Positions 37,528 to 47,357 of a stretch of 64,000 nucleotides of DNA are shown one piece after another (within the stretch, counting starts at the first letter, position 1; each line of letters begins with the position of its first letter). The notes under the pieces were generated by a model, which did not search any database, was not told the origin of the DNA, and was given only the letters and a program-made list of their open reading frames with translations. Source of the stretch: Anaerococcus hydrogenalis DSM 7454 (GTDB lineage: Bacteria; Bacillota; Clostridia; Tissierellales; Peptoniphilaceae). The stretch lies in assembly GCF_000173355.1 (NCBI RefSeq), contig NZ_ABXA01000002.1:1-64000 (forward strand), given 5' to 3'. The position numbers were made by a program, and so were the translations under genes.

Positions 37528-39882
37528 TTATTTTACATTTTTAAATACATAGACTGCTTTTCTTGCATTATCCCATTCTATTGTTTGGTTTTTGCCATCT
37601 TTAATATCTCCATGACTTGCTCCAAAAGCTTTAGCAATATTTGAAATTGAAGCATGAATTCTTCCATTTATAATCACTGGCTTAACATCTGAATTGTAGA
37701 CTTTTCCATCTGAATCTTTCATAACACCAGTATCAATATTTAGTCTTAATGTCTTTTTAGCTAGGATATTATTCTCTTTATTTGAGAAAATAGCTTCACG
37801 AGTAGAGTTGTCATACTCAACATTAAAACCTAGAGTATAAGCAATATATCTTACTGGAATCATAGTTCTTCCTTGATCCACATAAGTTTTTACATCCATA
37901 TAGACTGTTGTCTTACCATCTTTGTTGATAATGTTATAGAAGTTTTTGTCTACTTGAAAAACTGCAAATTCTTTTTCATCTTTAACTTGTTTTTTGTCAT
38001 GTTGTTTCTCTTGCTCTTTCATCCTATTAAGATCAAATTGATTTAGGATATTCTTGTCATCAGCTTTCAAAAGTTCATCCCACTTCTTATCTTGAGATTT
38101 CTTATCTTCTTTCTTCTCTTTGTTTTCTTTTTGGAGTTTTAGAAGTTCATCTAATTTCTTAGATAAGTCTTGGTTTAGATTTTTGTCTTTTTCATCTTTA
38201 GCTTGTTTCTCAAGTTCTTCTTTAGCTTTTTTATTTGATTCCTCAATTAATTTCTTTGCTTCTTCAATTTTCTTATCTAATTCTTCTTTTAGCTTTTTAA
38301 TTTCTTCTTCAGAAGCTTTTTGTTTTTCTTCTAGTTCTTTAATCTTCTCTTCTAATTCTTTTTTCGTATTTTCAGAAGATTCTTTTAAGCTATCAATAGC
38401 CTTTTGAAGCTCTTCAATTTTCTTAAAGCATTCTGACTTAGAACTTTCTGTTTCTTTCTTTTTATTCTCTAATTCTTTTATCTTATTATCTTTTTCATCA
38501 AGAGCTTTTTCTAAGTCCTTAATTTTATTATCTTTATCCTCAATTTCTTTAGTCTTCTTTGCAAGTTCCTCTTCTAAAGACTCGAGATTTTCTTGCATTT
38601 CTTTGATTTTATTTTCGTTTTTGTCGGTCTTTTCTTTCTCAGCTTCTAACTCCCATTTTGTAGATGAATAATCTTCTTTTAGTTTTGCATTTTCATATTG
38701 TAATCTTTTTAGTTCATCTTTAAGCTGAGTAATTTCTGCTATTAGTTCATCATTATTATTAGAATTTTTAAGATCCTCAATTTCTTTATTTAATTGAGCA
38801 ATCTTATTGTCTTTATCTCTAATCTCTTCTTCTAGCTTAGCTTTTTCTTGTTTTAGTTTCTCTCCATTATCTTTGCAAGATTCTAACTTTTCCTTTAATT
38901 CATCTATCTTTGATTGGTCTTCTTGTTTCTTATCATTTAAGTCTTTGATCTGATTTTCTAAATCCTTAATGTTTTTAGTTAAATCATCAATCTTATTGTC
39001 CTTTTCATCAATATCTTGTCCTGTTAAATCTGTTTGAGTATCAATGGAATATTTATTTGGATTGTAAATAGTCATCTTTCCTTGATACATATCATTGTTA
39101 TAATCAAATTCAAGTTCTACACTATCTACATTCTTATCAAAGACAAACTCTCCATTTTCAAACATTAATCCATTAGGAATAGATTTGAATCCTTGATTTC
39201 CGTTGAAACCAAAATGATTTTCGTAAAATGGATTTTGTTTTGGTCTATACTCAACTTCTTGATTATGGAATACTCCCTTACTGTTAATATTTGGATTGCC
39301 TAAAACTTTTATAGTGTGCAATTTATTTCTTGAAAAAGCATACTGTTCAATTGTCTTCACAGACTTCGGTATAGTTATTTCTTGGAGGTTATTTCTTTCA
39401 AAAGCATTATGTTCAATATTTACCAAAGTATCAGGTAAAGTCACTTCTCTAAGTCCACAATTGAAAAATGCTAAACCACCAAGATAAGTTAGACTATTTG
39501 ATAGTTTTACCTCGTCTATACTTGCATCGTAAAAGGCAGCATAACCTAAATGCTTAACAGAATCAGGAATAATTACTTTATCCCAATGTTTGCCACGTCC
39601 AAATTCTCTTTTATATCTAAGTTCATCGTTTGAATGACTTAAAGAATAATTTCCATTTATAGATTTCGTTCCTTCAGGAAATACTAGAATATTTGTCTTC
39701 TCTTTCTTTTCTAAGCCTTTATCACTAAAGGCAATTATATTTCCCTCAGAGGAATACATAAAATCATCTTCCGTCCAAGTAACATCAGACTTTGCAAATG
39801 CACTTGTATGCACAGTTGATGTTAAAACTAATAAAAGAGCCATAAAAAAGGCTCTTAGTCTGTTCGTATTAAATTTCTTCAT
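37528..39882 (-). CDS. Surface protein: leucine-rich repeats, coiled coil, copper-amine-oxidase-like stalk domain
   Basis: This 784-residue secreted protein starts with a signal peptide (1-29). Residues 70-215 are BspA-type leucine-rich repeats (LTYLGGLAFFNCGLREVTLP). About 285-610 is a long heptad coiled coil rich in Lys and Glu. Residues 660-784 are a copper amine oxidase N-terminal-like domain (GRTMIPVRYIAYTLGFNVEYD, INGRIHASISNIAKAFG). The architecture suits a rod holding an adhesive tip, so cell-cell contact during mating is the likely role. No LPXTG motif is present; the C-terminal domain may bind the wall non-covalently. It overlaps the DUF4315 gene at its start. Confidence 0.85.
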   Translation of the reverse strand: MKKFNTNRLRAFFMALLLVLTSTVHTSAFAKSDVTWTEDDFMYSSEGNIIAFSDKGLEKKEKTNILVFPEGTKSINGNYSLSHSNDELRYKREFGRGKHWDKVIIPDSVKHLGYAAFYDASIDEVKLSNSLTYLGGLAFFNCGLREVTLPDTLVNIEHNAFERNNLQEITIPKSVKTIEQYAFSRNKLHTIKVLGNPNINSKGVFHNQEVEYRPKQNPFYENHFGFNGNQGFKSIPNGLMFENGEFVFDKNVDSVELEFDYNNDMYQGKMTIYNPNKYSIDTQTDLTGQDIDEKDNKIDDLTKNIKDLENQIKDLNDKKQEDQSKIDELKEKLESCKDNGEKLKQEKAKLEEEIRDKDNKIAQLNKEIEDLKNSNNNDELIAEITQLKDELKRLQYENAKLKEDYSSTKWELEAEKEKTDKNENKIKEMQENLESLEEELAKKTKEIEDKDNKIKDLEKALDEKDNKIKELENKKKETESSKSECFKKIEELQKAIDSLKESSENTKKELEEKIKELEEKQKASEEEIKKLKEELDKKIEEAKKLIEESNKKAKEELEKQAKDEKDKNLNQDLSKKLDELLKLQKENKEKKEDKKSQDKKWDELLKADDKNILNQFDLNRMKEQEKQHDKKQVKDEKEFAVFQVDKNFYNIINKDGKTTVYMDVKTYVDQGRTMIPVRYIAYTLGFNVEYDNSTREAIFSNKENNILAKKTLRLNIDTGVMKDSDGKVYNSDVKPVIINGRIHASISNIAKAFGASHGDIKDGKNQTIEWDNARKAVYVFKNVK

Positions 39883-40106
39883 TATGAATGTTCTCCTTTT
39901 CTTTTAATTTTTCTTCTCTTTTTCTATCATTGATTTTCTCCATTAATTCTTCCAAGCTAATATTGTTCCTCCTAAGAGTTACAATTATTTCTTCATTTTC
40001 AACTTGTATTTCTTCATCGCAAATTTCCTTGTATTTTGCATTTAAATCTTTTAATTTCTCTTCTATTTTTTCTTTTATTTCTAATACTTATAAGTTTTCT
40101 ATTCAC
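39869..40106 (-). CDS. DUF4315 small coiled-coil protein, apparently frameshifted
   Basis: A minus-strand frame reads EIKEKIEEKLKDLNAKYKEI, then EEIIVTLRRNNISLEELMEK, the DUF4315 pattern usual between the NlpC/P60 and surface-protein genes of these elements. That frame has a stop and no start at its 5' end. A GTG at 40106 behind GGGAG opens the other frame (MNRKLISIRN), and one base removed near 40085 would join them into about 78 residues. It overlaps the next gene by 14 nt. The function of DUF4315 is unknown. Confidence 0.65.
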
Positions 40107-40120
40107 ATAATGTCTCCCTT

Positions 40121-42697
40121 CTATCTTGGTCTTCCAAAACCATAAAAGTGTGATTTCCAATATTTTGAATTTATTGATGTGTATTGAATTGGATCTCCTG
40201 CGTGAATCATCATTCCGTTACCTGCATATATTCCTACGTGAGATATTGGTGTTCCACTGTTATATGTTGAGTGGAAAAATATAATATCTCCAGGTTGAGC
40301 TTCACTTGGACTTACTGGATTACAATAGTCTTTGTATATTCTCCATGCAGTTGTTCTTGGCATTCTCTTTACACCAGACTTTGTAAATGACCAACATACA
40401 AAACCTGAACAGTCAAAGTTAGATGGTCCACTTGCTCCAAACACATATCTTTTGCCTATATGTTTTTCTGCTTCATTAAATAAGGCTTTGGCAGTGGCTG
40501 AATCAAAAGCAAGACCAGGATTTCCAAAGTTTGGATTATCTACTATTTCTCCTAAGTCCCCATTACCTGATCCAAAAACATCTCCCATATTTCCCTTAGC
40601 TTCAAGAAGAGCTTCATAATGAACTACATTGTCTGGATAATCTTTAAATATTTCCCTAACAACTTCATCCATTTCTCTTTTCTTTAAAGTTACAATTAAC
40701 TTTTTATATTCGTACTCTTCTTTTTCATAGCTAGTATAAGGATTACCACGACTATCATATCTAGTTCTTGCTACTGTTCTTGTTCTAATTTCAATTTCTT
40801 CCTTGAAATCAAGCTTATACATCTTATCGAAAAGTTCTTTTAAAATTCCTTTTACTTCAGATGCTGATTTTACTTCTCCGCATCTTGAAGTTACATAGGA
40901 TAAAAGTTCATGGGTATTATGACCAATTTCTCCTTCTTTATTTATGATATATTCGTCATATCCAGGATGACTTGTTTTTACACTTTCGATTTGTGATTGT
41001 AGGTCATATTCCATTGATGAAAATTCTTGATTAACTTCACTTAGAACTGTATCTTGTGATAGGTATGTTGTTGTCATTACTGAGTTAACAGAGTTGCTTA
41101 ATCCACTCATACCAACACTTCCACCACCAATCATGATTGATAGCATAAGACCTAGCCCTATTACTAGAAATAGAACCATCTTACTTTTTCTTACTATTAG
41201 CTCTTTAGAAGCCTTACCTAAACTTAAAATAGCTTTTTTAACTCTATCTACGAGTCTTGTTTCGTGCTTTTTAGCTATCATGCTCTTCATTTGCTTTCTC
41301 TGGTAAAACTTCTTAAATCTATTTTTCTTAATATAGGCATCTGACTTTTTTAAATCCTCCAAGCCACTTTTAAACTCCAACTTGCTTTTTCTCTTTCTTA
41401 TTTTCTTATCAAGTTTAGATAGCTTTTTTAAGGACTTTTTCTTTTTTTCTAGCTTATATTTCCTTATTCCATGCTGGAGTTTAGAGCTTACATTAGCGAC
41501 TTTTTCTCCAGTTTCTACACCAGTATTGTCAGATCCTGAACTTAAATAATCTCTCACTAATTCTGAAGACTTAGCTCCAGATAATAAAACCCCAGAAGAT
41601 AGACTTCCTTTAGTTTTATTCTTTAAGATATTATCCTTTAGCTTACTTTTAGACTTTTCAAGCTCTCCAATCTTTTTATCTGAGATAAAATCTTTAACAT
41701 CTTGTGCTTTCTTAGAATCTTTCGGTGTAGCTTTCTTAGATTCATTTTTTAAGTCATCAATTTTCTTTCGAGTGAATTTATCACTTTCATAATTTTTTCT
41801 CTTATAGTAAGTCTTCTTTTTATTAACTTTCTTTTGTTCTGAAGGTTTAAGGCTTGTTTCTTTTTCATCTTTTATAAATTCAAGATTATTGTCTTTAAAC
41901 TCAGGATTATCAAAAGTTTTATCTGTATCAACTTCACTTAGCTTACTCTCTTTATCTATTTCTTTAGAAATTTTTCCCTTATCTCTAAACTTCTTTTCTT
42001 GATAAAGCTTCTGCTTTTGCTTTTTATCGATATTAGCATTACTCTCGTTCTTACTTACTTCATCTTTAACAAGCTTATCTTTTCTATATATTCTCTTGCT
42101 TTTCTTTGCTTCGATAGGTTTATCTTCACTTGTCTGGATTCTCTTAGACTCTTTCTCGTTAATTTTGTTTTGGAATTTATCCTTACTATGGATAAGTTTA
42201 TCTTCGTAATTTTTGAGAACTTGTCTTTTACTTGATGCCTTCTTATTACTCATTGGTTGAGCCTTAGCTGAAATATCATCTGTTGTTAATTTATTAGAAT
42301 TAATATTTCTATTGTTTCCACTATCAAAATTTACTTTTTTAAAGTCTACATCTAAGTCTTCATCAAGTTTAAAGCTTTCATCTGTCCTTATTTCAAGATT
42401 AGCTTGTTTTGTTTCTCCAGCCTTATTATTATCTAAAACTTCTTTTCTGATTCTTTCCTTGTTTTTAGACTTCTGAAAATCTTTTAATTTATCTTGTTTT
42501 TGATCTTTAGATAATACATTCTCATGAATAAGTTTAGATTCTTTTTCTGAAATTTTATCTCCGAACCTATCCTTAGTCTTAATTATCTTATTGGTATAAT
42601 CATCTGAATGAACAAGTTTACTTTCAAGATTCTTTTCAGGAGCGTCCCTATTTCGTATAATTTTCTTTTGAAAATCTTTTTTTAGTTTTTTATCCAT
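40121..42697 (-). CDS. CD1108-type mating protein with C-terminal NlpC/P60 peptidase
   Basis: This 858-residue protein has a long, highly charged cytoplasmic N-terminus (about 1-500, with repeated KLIHSKDKF / SKLIHENVL motifs) and one membrane helix (about 510-535). An extracellular segment and an NlpC/P60 domain (about 735-858) follow. The peptidase residues are visible: Cys in FDCSGFVCW, His in SHVGIYAGNGMMIHAG and a polar third residue. It should cut peptidoglycan stem peptides to open the wall for the mating channel, as VirB1/CwlT-like proteins do. The ribosome binding site is TAGGTGTGAT. The low-complexity repeats at the N-terminus may be a scaffold. Confidence 0.88.
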   Translation of the reverse strand: MDKKLKKDFQKKIIRNRDAPEKNLESKLVHSDDYTNKIIKTKDRFGDKISEKESKLIHENVLSKDQKQDKLKDFQKSKNKERIRKEVLDNNKAGETKQANLEIRTDESFKLDEDLDVDFKKVNFDSGNNRNINSNKLTTDDISAKAQPMSNKKASSKRQVLKNYEDKLIHSKDKFQNKINEKESKRIQTSEDKPIEAKKSKRIYRKDKLVKDEVSKNESNANIDKKQKQKLYQEKKFRDKGKISKEIDKESKLSEVDTDKTFDNPEFKDNNLEFIKDEKETSLKPSEQKKVNKKKTYYKRKNYESDKFTRKKIDDLKNESKKATPKDSKKAQDVKDFISDKKIGELEKSKSKLKDNILKNKTKGSLSSGVLLSGAKSSELVRDYLSSGSDNTGVETGEKVANVSSKLQHGIRKYKLEKKKKSLKKLSKLDKKIRKRKSKLEFKSGLEDLKKSDAYIKKNRFKKFYQRKQMKSMIAKKHETRLVDRVKKAILSLGKASKELIVRKSKMVLFLVIGLGLMLSIMIGGGSVGMSGLSNSVNSVMTTTYLSQDTVLSEVNQEFSSMEYDLQSQIESVKTSHPGYDEYIINKEGEIGHNTHELLSYVTSRCGEVKSASEVKGILKELFDKMYKLDFKEEIEIRTRTVARTRYDSRGNPYTSYEKEEYEYKKLIVTLKKREMDEVVREIFKDYPDNVVHYEALLEAKGNMGDVFGSGNGDLGEIVDNPNFGNPGLAFDSATAKALFNEAEKHIGKRYVFGASGPSNFDCSGFVCWSFTKSGVKRMPRTTAWRIYKDYCNPVSPSEAQPGDIIFFHSTYNSGTPISHVGIYAGNGMMIHAGDPIQYTSINSKYWKSHFYGFGRPR

Positions 42698-42704
42698 ATC
42701 ACAC

Positions 42705-45129
42705 CTACTTAGCTTCTTCTGGTTTTGTTGTCATTAGCTTATATAACATGGTGTCTTTAGGGAATTTATCTATAAATGGAACAATAGTATTTCCGAAGAA
42801 TAATAGTCCCTCACCTGCATTTGAATTAGTAATATAGTTTAACTGATAAGGCGATATTTTTAATTTCTTAGCAAGTATATCTCTATCTCCAGATGCTTGA
42901 TTTAACATTAGAACAAAGTCTGTATTGTCAAAGATATTTTCAATTTCCTGACTTGTTAAAAGGTCTTTTACGTTTTGAGTTATACCTGTTGGAATACCAC
43001 CCCATTTTCTAAATCTTTTCCAGATTTCTACTGAATATGAAGCAGTTTGTGGGTCTTTTAATAAAAGGTGGAACTCATCTATATAGTATCTTGTAGACTT
43101 GCTTCCTCTATTAAGGGAAACCTTGTTCCAAACCTGGTCTTGAATTACAAGCATACCTATTTTTTTAAGTTGTGTTCCTAGCTCTTTTATATCAAAACAG
43201 AGCAGTTGCCTATTTAGATCAACATTTGACCTATTATTAAATACATTAAGACTTCCCTTGACATAAATTTCCATTTCTGTTGCGAGTTTCCTACCAACTC
43301 TCTCTTCTTGAGATAGGAGCATGTCGTATAAATCTCCTAATATAGGCATATTTTCTGGCTTTGGGGTCTTCAAAATATTTTTGATATATCTTTGGTAAAC
43401 ACCTATCTATAACAGATTTTTCTGCAGCAGTAAGACCAGATCCTCCTACTACAAGTTCAAGCATAGACATTATGAAGTTTGCCTTATCCTTTAAAGGCGC
43501 GTCCCCATCTCCATAGTTCATATTAATATCTAGTGGATTTAGGTAGTCCTTTGACTTTGCTGAAACTTTAATAACTTCTCCATTAAATTGATTTACAAGA
43601 TTTGAATATTCGCCCTCAGGATCACAAATAATTACATCATCATCTGTGACAAGAATTGCATTTGCCATCTCTCTCTTTGCCGAGAAAGATTTACCAGAAC
43701 CTGGTGTTCCTAATATTAGTCCGTTAGGGTTCTTGAGTTTCTTCCTATCTGCCATAATCAAGTTTTGGCTAAGGGCATTTAATCCATAGTACAAAGAATT
43801 TGCCGAATCAATAAATAGCTCTTCTGTTGTAAAAGGCATAAATACTGCCGTTGATGATGAAGTTAAAAATCTTTTTATCTCGACTTGGTTAACTCCTAGA
43901 GGTAAGACAGAAACAAGTCCTTGTTCTTGTTGATGAGATAATCTTTTTACCTGACAATTATGTCTGTTAGCAATTGATGATATTTGAGCAATTGTATTTT
44001 CTAATTTTTGATTAGTTCTAGCAAAATTCATCATTACTATGGTAACTACAAAGAGCCTTTCATCTCTATTTTGTAAGTCAGATAACATGGACTTAACATC
44101 AGCCCCAAAAGTATTTATATCTGAAGGAATAATATCCATATCATAGCCTGCACGAACTGCTTTCTTTTGTTCTTCTATTTTCATTCTGTCTAGGTCTGTG
44201 TTCTTTCTCTTAATAAGTTTTATAGCTTCTGCTTGTTCAACTACATCTATATGAAAAGCTACATAAATATTGTCATCAATGTCTAAAAACTCAGATAACA
44301 TTCTGTCTGATAACTCACTTGCAAGTATTTGAAAATGACTTACTGCTCCAATGTATTTCCCAAATTTAAAATTATTTGCTGGTGCAAAATTAAAGATATT
44401 GGGAGTTATATGTGATTTTGTAGACTCTTTCTTCTTCAAATCTTTATATGAAAAACCAAAGTTCTTGTCTGGATTTAACATATCGTGAACAAGTCTTAGC
44501 CTTTCTTCGCCATCAAGGCTTTCTGCTCTTACTCCCATAGATTTAAAGTTAGATAAAATATCTACTTCAAGTCTATTTAACTTTGCTCTTGCTTGCTCTA
44601 GGTTATCTGCTTCTGTGGTAAAAGTTATATACTTCATCTTTTTAAGTCCGTTATTGCCCTTTGCAAGTTGAAGCTTTAACATTTCCCTAAACTCTTTTCT
44701 TACATCGTCATAGAAGTCTCCCTTATCAGCAATTTTAATTGCATCTTGTAGGTCTTTATTTCTTCCTAATTGATTTACATATGAAAGTTCGATGTGTACA
44801 CTTGGATCAAAAGAATTTAAAAAGTTGGCAAATTGGTTAAAGATTAAATCTCTATCTTCTTCCAATGCCAACTGGTAATTTATATCTTGAAATGAAATTG
44901 TCTTTGAATAATTTTTTTCATCTAACTGGCAAATGCCCTCTGGTAACATTCTTATATATGGAATTGTATCCTCAACAGTAAATCTCTTCTTCTCTTTATT
45001 TAAAAGTACACTTAGAAGACTATTTGTTGGATCTTTCTTTGTTTTTAGCCTTCTTACTTCCTTTCGGTCTTTTTTTAATTGTTTTTCCCTTAGATTTAAG
45101 TCGCTGATTTGCTTTTTTCTTTGCTTCAA
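42705..45129 (-). CDS. virB4: VirB4-family transfer ATPase, one frameshift
   Basis: This ATPase of about 800 residues powers the mating channel. It starts at a TTG (45129) behind AGGAGG, inside the 3' end of the prgI gene. Walker A is LGTPGSGKSFSAKRE and Walker B is VIICDPEGEYSNL. Later motifs are YYIDEFHLLL and GIPTGITQNVKDLL. The first frame (43291-45129) ends after KYFEDPKARKYAY and the second (42705-43373) continues PKPENMPILGDLYDMLLSQEE. Removing one base from the GGGG or TTT run at 43360-43366 fuses them perfectly, so an assembly indel is the simplest explanation. If real, the motor would lack its C-terminal lobe and transfer should fail. Confidence 0.88.
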
Positions 45130-45430
45130 GGTATGCCTCCTTTCTTATTCTCTTAGTTGGTTGATAAAACTTATGAAGATAGAAAAATCTAAAATACTTT
45201 TCAAAAGTTAAGGTGTCTTTTTCATATAAGGTTATAAAAAAGATTGGCAGGGTTACTATTAGCATTACAATGATTGAAACATCATTAGGTAGATATTTCT
45301 TCATAAATAAATAGATTGGTATGCCAATTAATCCTGCCACAGAAAAACCTATAAGTTGTCTTTTAGTTAAGTTAAAGGCAACCTTTGTTTTAATCTTGTC
45401 CAAATCTTTTGGTATTGGTACATACGCCAT
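45020..45430 (-). CDS. PrgI/VirB3-like conjugation membrane protein
   Basis: This 136-residue PrgI-family protein begins MAYVPIPKDLDKIKTKVAFN, and LTKRQLIGFSVAGLIGIPIY leads into two membrane helices (about 27-45 and 52-70). The tail is basic. It is the VirB3-like partner of VirB4 in Gram-positive type IV secretion. It starts after AGAGGGAG. The last 36 codons overlap the start of virB4 in another frame, an unusually long overlap that implies translational coupling. Confidence 0.9.
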   Translation of the reverse strand: MAYVPIPKDLDKIKTKVAFNLTKRQLIGFSVAGLIGIPIYLFMKKYLPNDVSIIVMLIVTLPIFFITLYEKDTLTFEKYFRFFYLHKFYQPTKRIRKEAYLEAKKKANQRLKSKGKTIKKRPKGSKKAKNKERSNK

Positions 45431-45431
45431 T

Positions 45432-45722
45432 TTAATCTCCCTCTACTTCTTCTTTAGAAAGTTCAAGTATATGGTCATAATTAGATGTTGTTTCTTCTTC
45501 TAGGTAGCTAATTCTTTCTTCTAATTCTTCTTGTTTTTCTTCATTTCTGTCATTGTATTCTCCTTGATACATAACAAATTCATTGTGACATCTTCCGAGT
45601 CTGTTTATTCTTTTCTTTAAGTTTCTAATCTCTTCATTTCTTTTCTTCTCTTTTACGATTTCATAAGTTCCTCCCAATAAAATTCCAAGTCCTAATAAAG
45701 CACAATTTTTCTTTTTTAACAT
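45432..45722 (-). CDS. Small membrane-anchored coiled-coil protein of the transfer operon
   Basis: This 96-residue protein has a short N-terminal hydrophobic segment (CALLGLGILLGGTY) followed by a coiled coil rich in Glu and Arg. I do not recognise the family. The ATG follows ACTAGGAGG, and the gene is packed between the TrbL-like and prgI genes (9-bp and 1-bp gaps), so it is probably a minor part of the secretion apparatus or its assembly. Confidence 0.7.
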   Translation of the reverse strand: MLKKKNCALLGLGILLGGTYEIVKEKKRNEEIRNLKKRINRLGRCHNEFVMYQGEYNDRNEEKQEELEERISYLEEETTSNYDHILELSKEEVEGD

Positions 45723-45731
45723 TTATTCCTC

Positions 45732-46595
45732 CTAGTGCGTATTCATAATACTTTTTGCAACTGTTCCACTCTTAAACATCATAAGTCCAAGTAGTAGAGC
45801 ATATCCTAATATACTAAACAAGCTTGCGTGAATATCTGTAATCTGTACCGTTCTTATTAAAACGGTGTAGATACCTAAACATATCATCAAAAACAAACCT
45901 TGTAGTCCCAAGGCAAAAAGTCCCTTGATATAATTTGTTCCAATCTGACCCCATTCTTTATTTCCCATAGTCGCAAATGGTATGGATGATACTGATGAGT
46001 AGACATATATTTCAAACATACGCCCATATACTATTAAGGTAATAGTTAAAGATATACATTGAATGGCAATCCTCACTAGGCTTGTTTCAACTAATATCAT
46101 TAAAAGCTCACCTATTTCTTTTTCTTTTAATGTATCAACCATTGCAACTATCTGATCTCCTGAAACAGTGGCAGAAGTAGTGATTACCCCTGCCGCTTTG
46201 TTTACAAGATTTTGTGCCACATCAAAGACTTCCATTGAAAATTCAAAGGCATGGCTTGCAAGGTAGACTGCTATAAACATCTTTATAATGTATTTGAAAA
46301 ACTCAAAAGTATCTGTATCGTGCATATTATTCTTTTGCATAACCATATTTATGAGTTCAATACATAAAACTGCTGTTATTATAAGACCAGCTATTGGAAC
46401 AATAACATTATCATTAATGTTTTTTATGAAGTTATATACTTCTCCATTCCAACCCATTGGTGTTTTACCAACATCAGTTGCAATAACTCCTACCTTGTCA
46501 TTTATATCTAAGAACATGGACTCAAGATTTGCTTTGATACCTCCGAGTAGCATATCCTTAAAAAATTCAGTTAGCTTGTCAAAGATACCAAACAT
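45732..46595 (-). CDS. TrbL/VirB6-like channel protein (CD1112 type)
   Basis: This 287-residue polytopic membrane protein has about six helices, with GEVYNFIKNINDNVIVPIAG near the start and FKYIIKMFIAVYLASHAFEF in the middle. These are features of the VirB6/TrbL-like proteins next to Maff2 in Tn1549/CTn elements. VirB6-like proteins form the inner-membrane channel for the DNA strand. It begins behind TAGGAG, 10 bp after the Maff2 gene. Confidence 0.88.
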   Translation of the reverse strand: MFGIFDKLTEFFKDMLLGGIKANLESMFLDINDKVGVIATDVGKTPMGWNGEVYNFIKNINDNVIVPIAGLIITAVLCIELINMVMQKNNMHDTDTFEFFKYIIKMFIAVYLASHAFEFSMEVFDVAQNLVNKAAGVITTSATVSGDQIVAMVDTLKEKEIGELLMILVETSLVRIAIQCISLTITLIVYGRMFEIYVYSSVSSIPFATMGNKEWGQIGTNYIKGLFALGLQGLFLMICLGIYTVLIRTVQITDIHASLFSILGYALLLGLMMFKSGTVAKSIMNTH

Positions 46596-46605
46596 AGACT
46601 TTCTC

Positions 46606-46821
46606 CTAATTTAAAGCATTTGCAAGTAGTGGAATTAATTTAATACCGATTAGTACAATTCCCCCACCAGCCATAAGCTGCTTAATACCTTGAGATTTAG
46701 CACCAGGGTTATCATTACCATAACCTTCCATTAAGTTAATAACTCCCCATGCTCCTAAACCTGCACCAATTGCAGTTACAAGTGTCTTTAAAACTCCAAC
46801 TCCAGCTGTAAAAAATTCCAT
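46606..46821 (-). CDS. Maff2 family small membrane protein
   Basis: This 71-residue protein has two membrane helices and the Maff2 hallmark GVLKTLVTAIGAGLGAWGVI, then NLMEGYGNDNPGAKSQGIKQ. It resembles a VirB2-like pilin or channel component in size and topology, and its position before the VirB6-like gene agrees; that role is inferred. It starts behind GAGGAGG, 1 bp after the SSB gene. Confidence 0.92.
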   Translation of the reverse strand: MEFFTAGVGVLKTLVTAIGAGLGAWGVINLMEGYGNDNPGAKSQGIKQLMAGGGIVLIGIKLIPLLANALN

Positions 46822-46822
46822 A

Positions 46823-47134
46823 TTATTCCTCCTCGTTTTCTTTCTTATTTTCTATTTTGTTTAGTGATTTAACTATAAAATTTTTGTAGACCTTATCTCC
46901 TTTTTTATTTTCTTTGAAATATCCAAAGACATGGATTAGATCTCCTTTTTCAAATTCTTTTACAATTTCTACCTTTTGTCCATATACTGAGCAATTTGTA
47001 TATTCTTTGCCCTTTCCATATTTTTTAACAAGAGCAAAATTTGCTACTTGAACACTTTCTCCATCTTTTTCAAATTCTGAAAATTCAGCTTCCTTAACTA
47101 AATTTGCATTAATATTTATCATTTCTCTATCCAT
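46823..47134 (-). CDS. ssb: Single-stranded DNA-binding protein (element SSB)
   Basis: This 103-residue OB-fold protein has VKEAEFSEFEKDGESVQVAN, then KEYTNCSVYGQKVEIVKEFE and GDLIHVFGYFKENKKG. It lacks the acidic DDIPF tail of chromosomal SSB. It is the first gene of the transfer operon after a leader region with two hairpins and a tiny ORF. It probably protects the transferred strand. The OB region is related to that of the larger protein at 24030-24686. Confidence 0.85.
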   Translation of the reverse strand: MDREMININANLVKEAEFSEFEKDGESVQVANFALVKKYGKGKEYTNCSVYGQKVEIVKEFEKGDLIHVFGYFKENKKGDKVYKNFIVKSLNKIENKKENEEE

Positions 47135-47167
47135 TAATTTCTTCTCCTTAATCCATAAATTTCAATT

Positions 47168-47308
47168 AAAAAAGCGACTGAACTTATATTTCAATCGCTA
47201 AATGTCTTATATATTAAATTGTTTTAAGTGGGGCTTCTTATCCTTACCATTTTGACCTCCTAATTTTGAGCATAAAAAAAAGACGACAGAATTATTACTT
47301 TCTATCGC
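47168..47308 (-). promoter_or_regulatory. Leader region with two hairpins and an 8-codon ORF upstream of ssb
   Basis: In transcription order: hairpin CGATAGAA...TTCTGTCG with eight Ts (47272-47308); an AGGAGG site and an 8-codon ORF reading MVRIRSPT (47224-47250); and hairpin AGCGATTGAA...TTCAGTCGCT with six Ts (about 47165-47195). The ssb start follows. A leader peptide between two terminators is the layout of a translation-controlled attenuator, here placed at the head of the transfer operon. The two stems are partly alike and could form alternative pairings. Confidence 0.5.
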
Positions 47309-47357
47309 ATAACATCTATCTGTATTAATTTTTTTCATTCAAAAAAATAGTTTCTGT

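Noticed and set aside
38120-38407. Plus-strand ORF of 95 codons rich in Phe and Ser
   Set aside because: It is the antisense shadow of the Lys/Glu-rich coiled coil of the surface protein and has no ribosome binding site.
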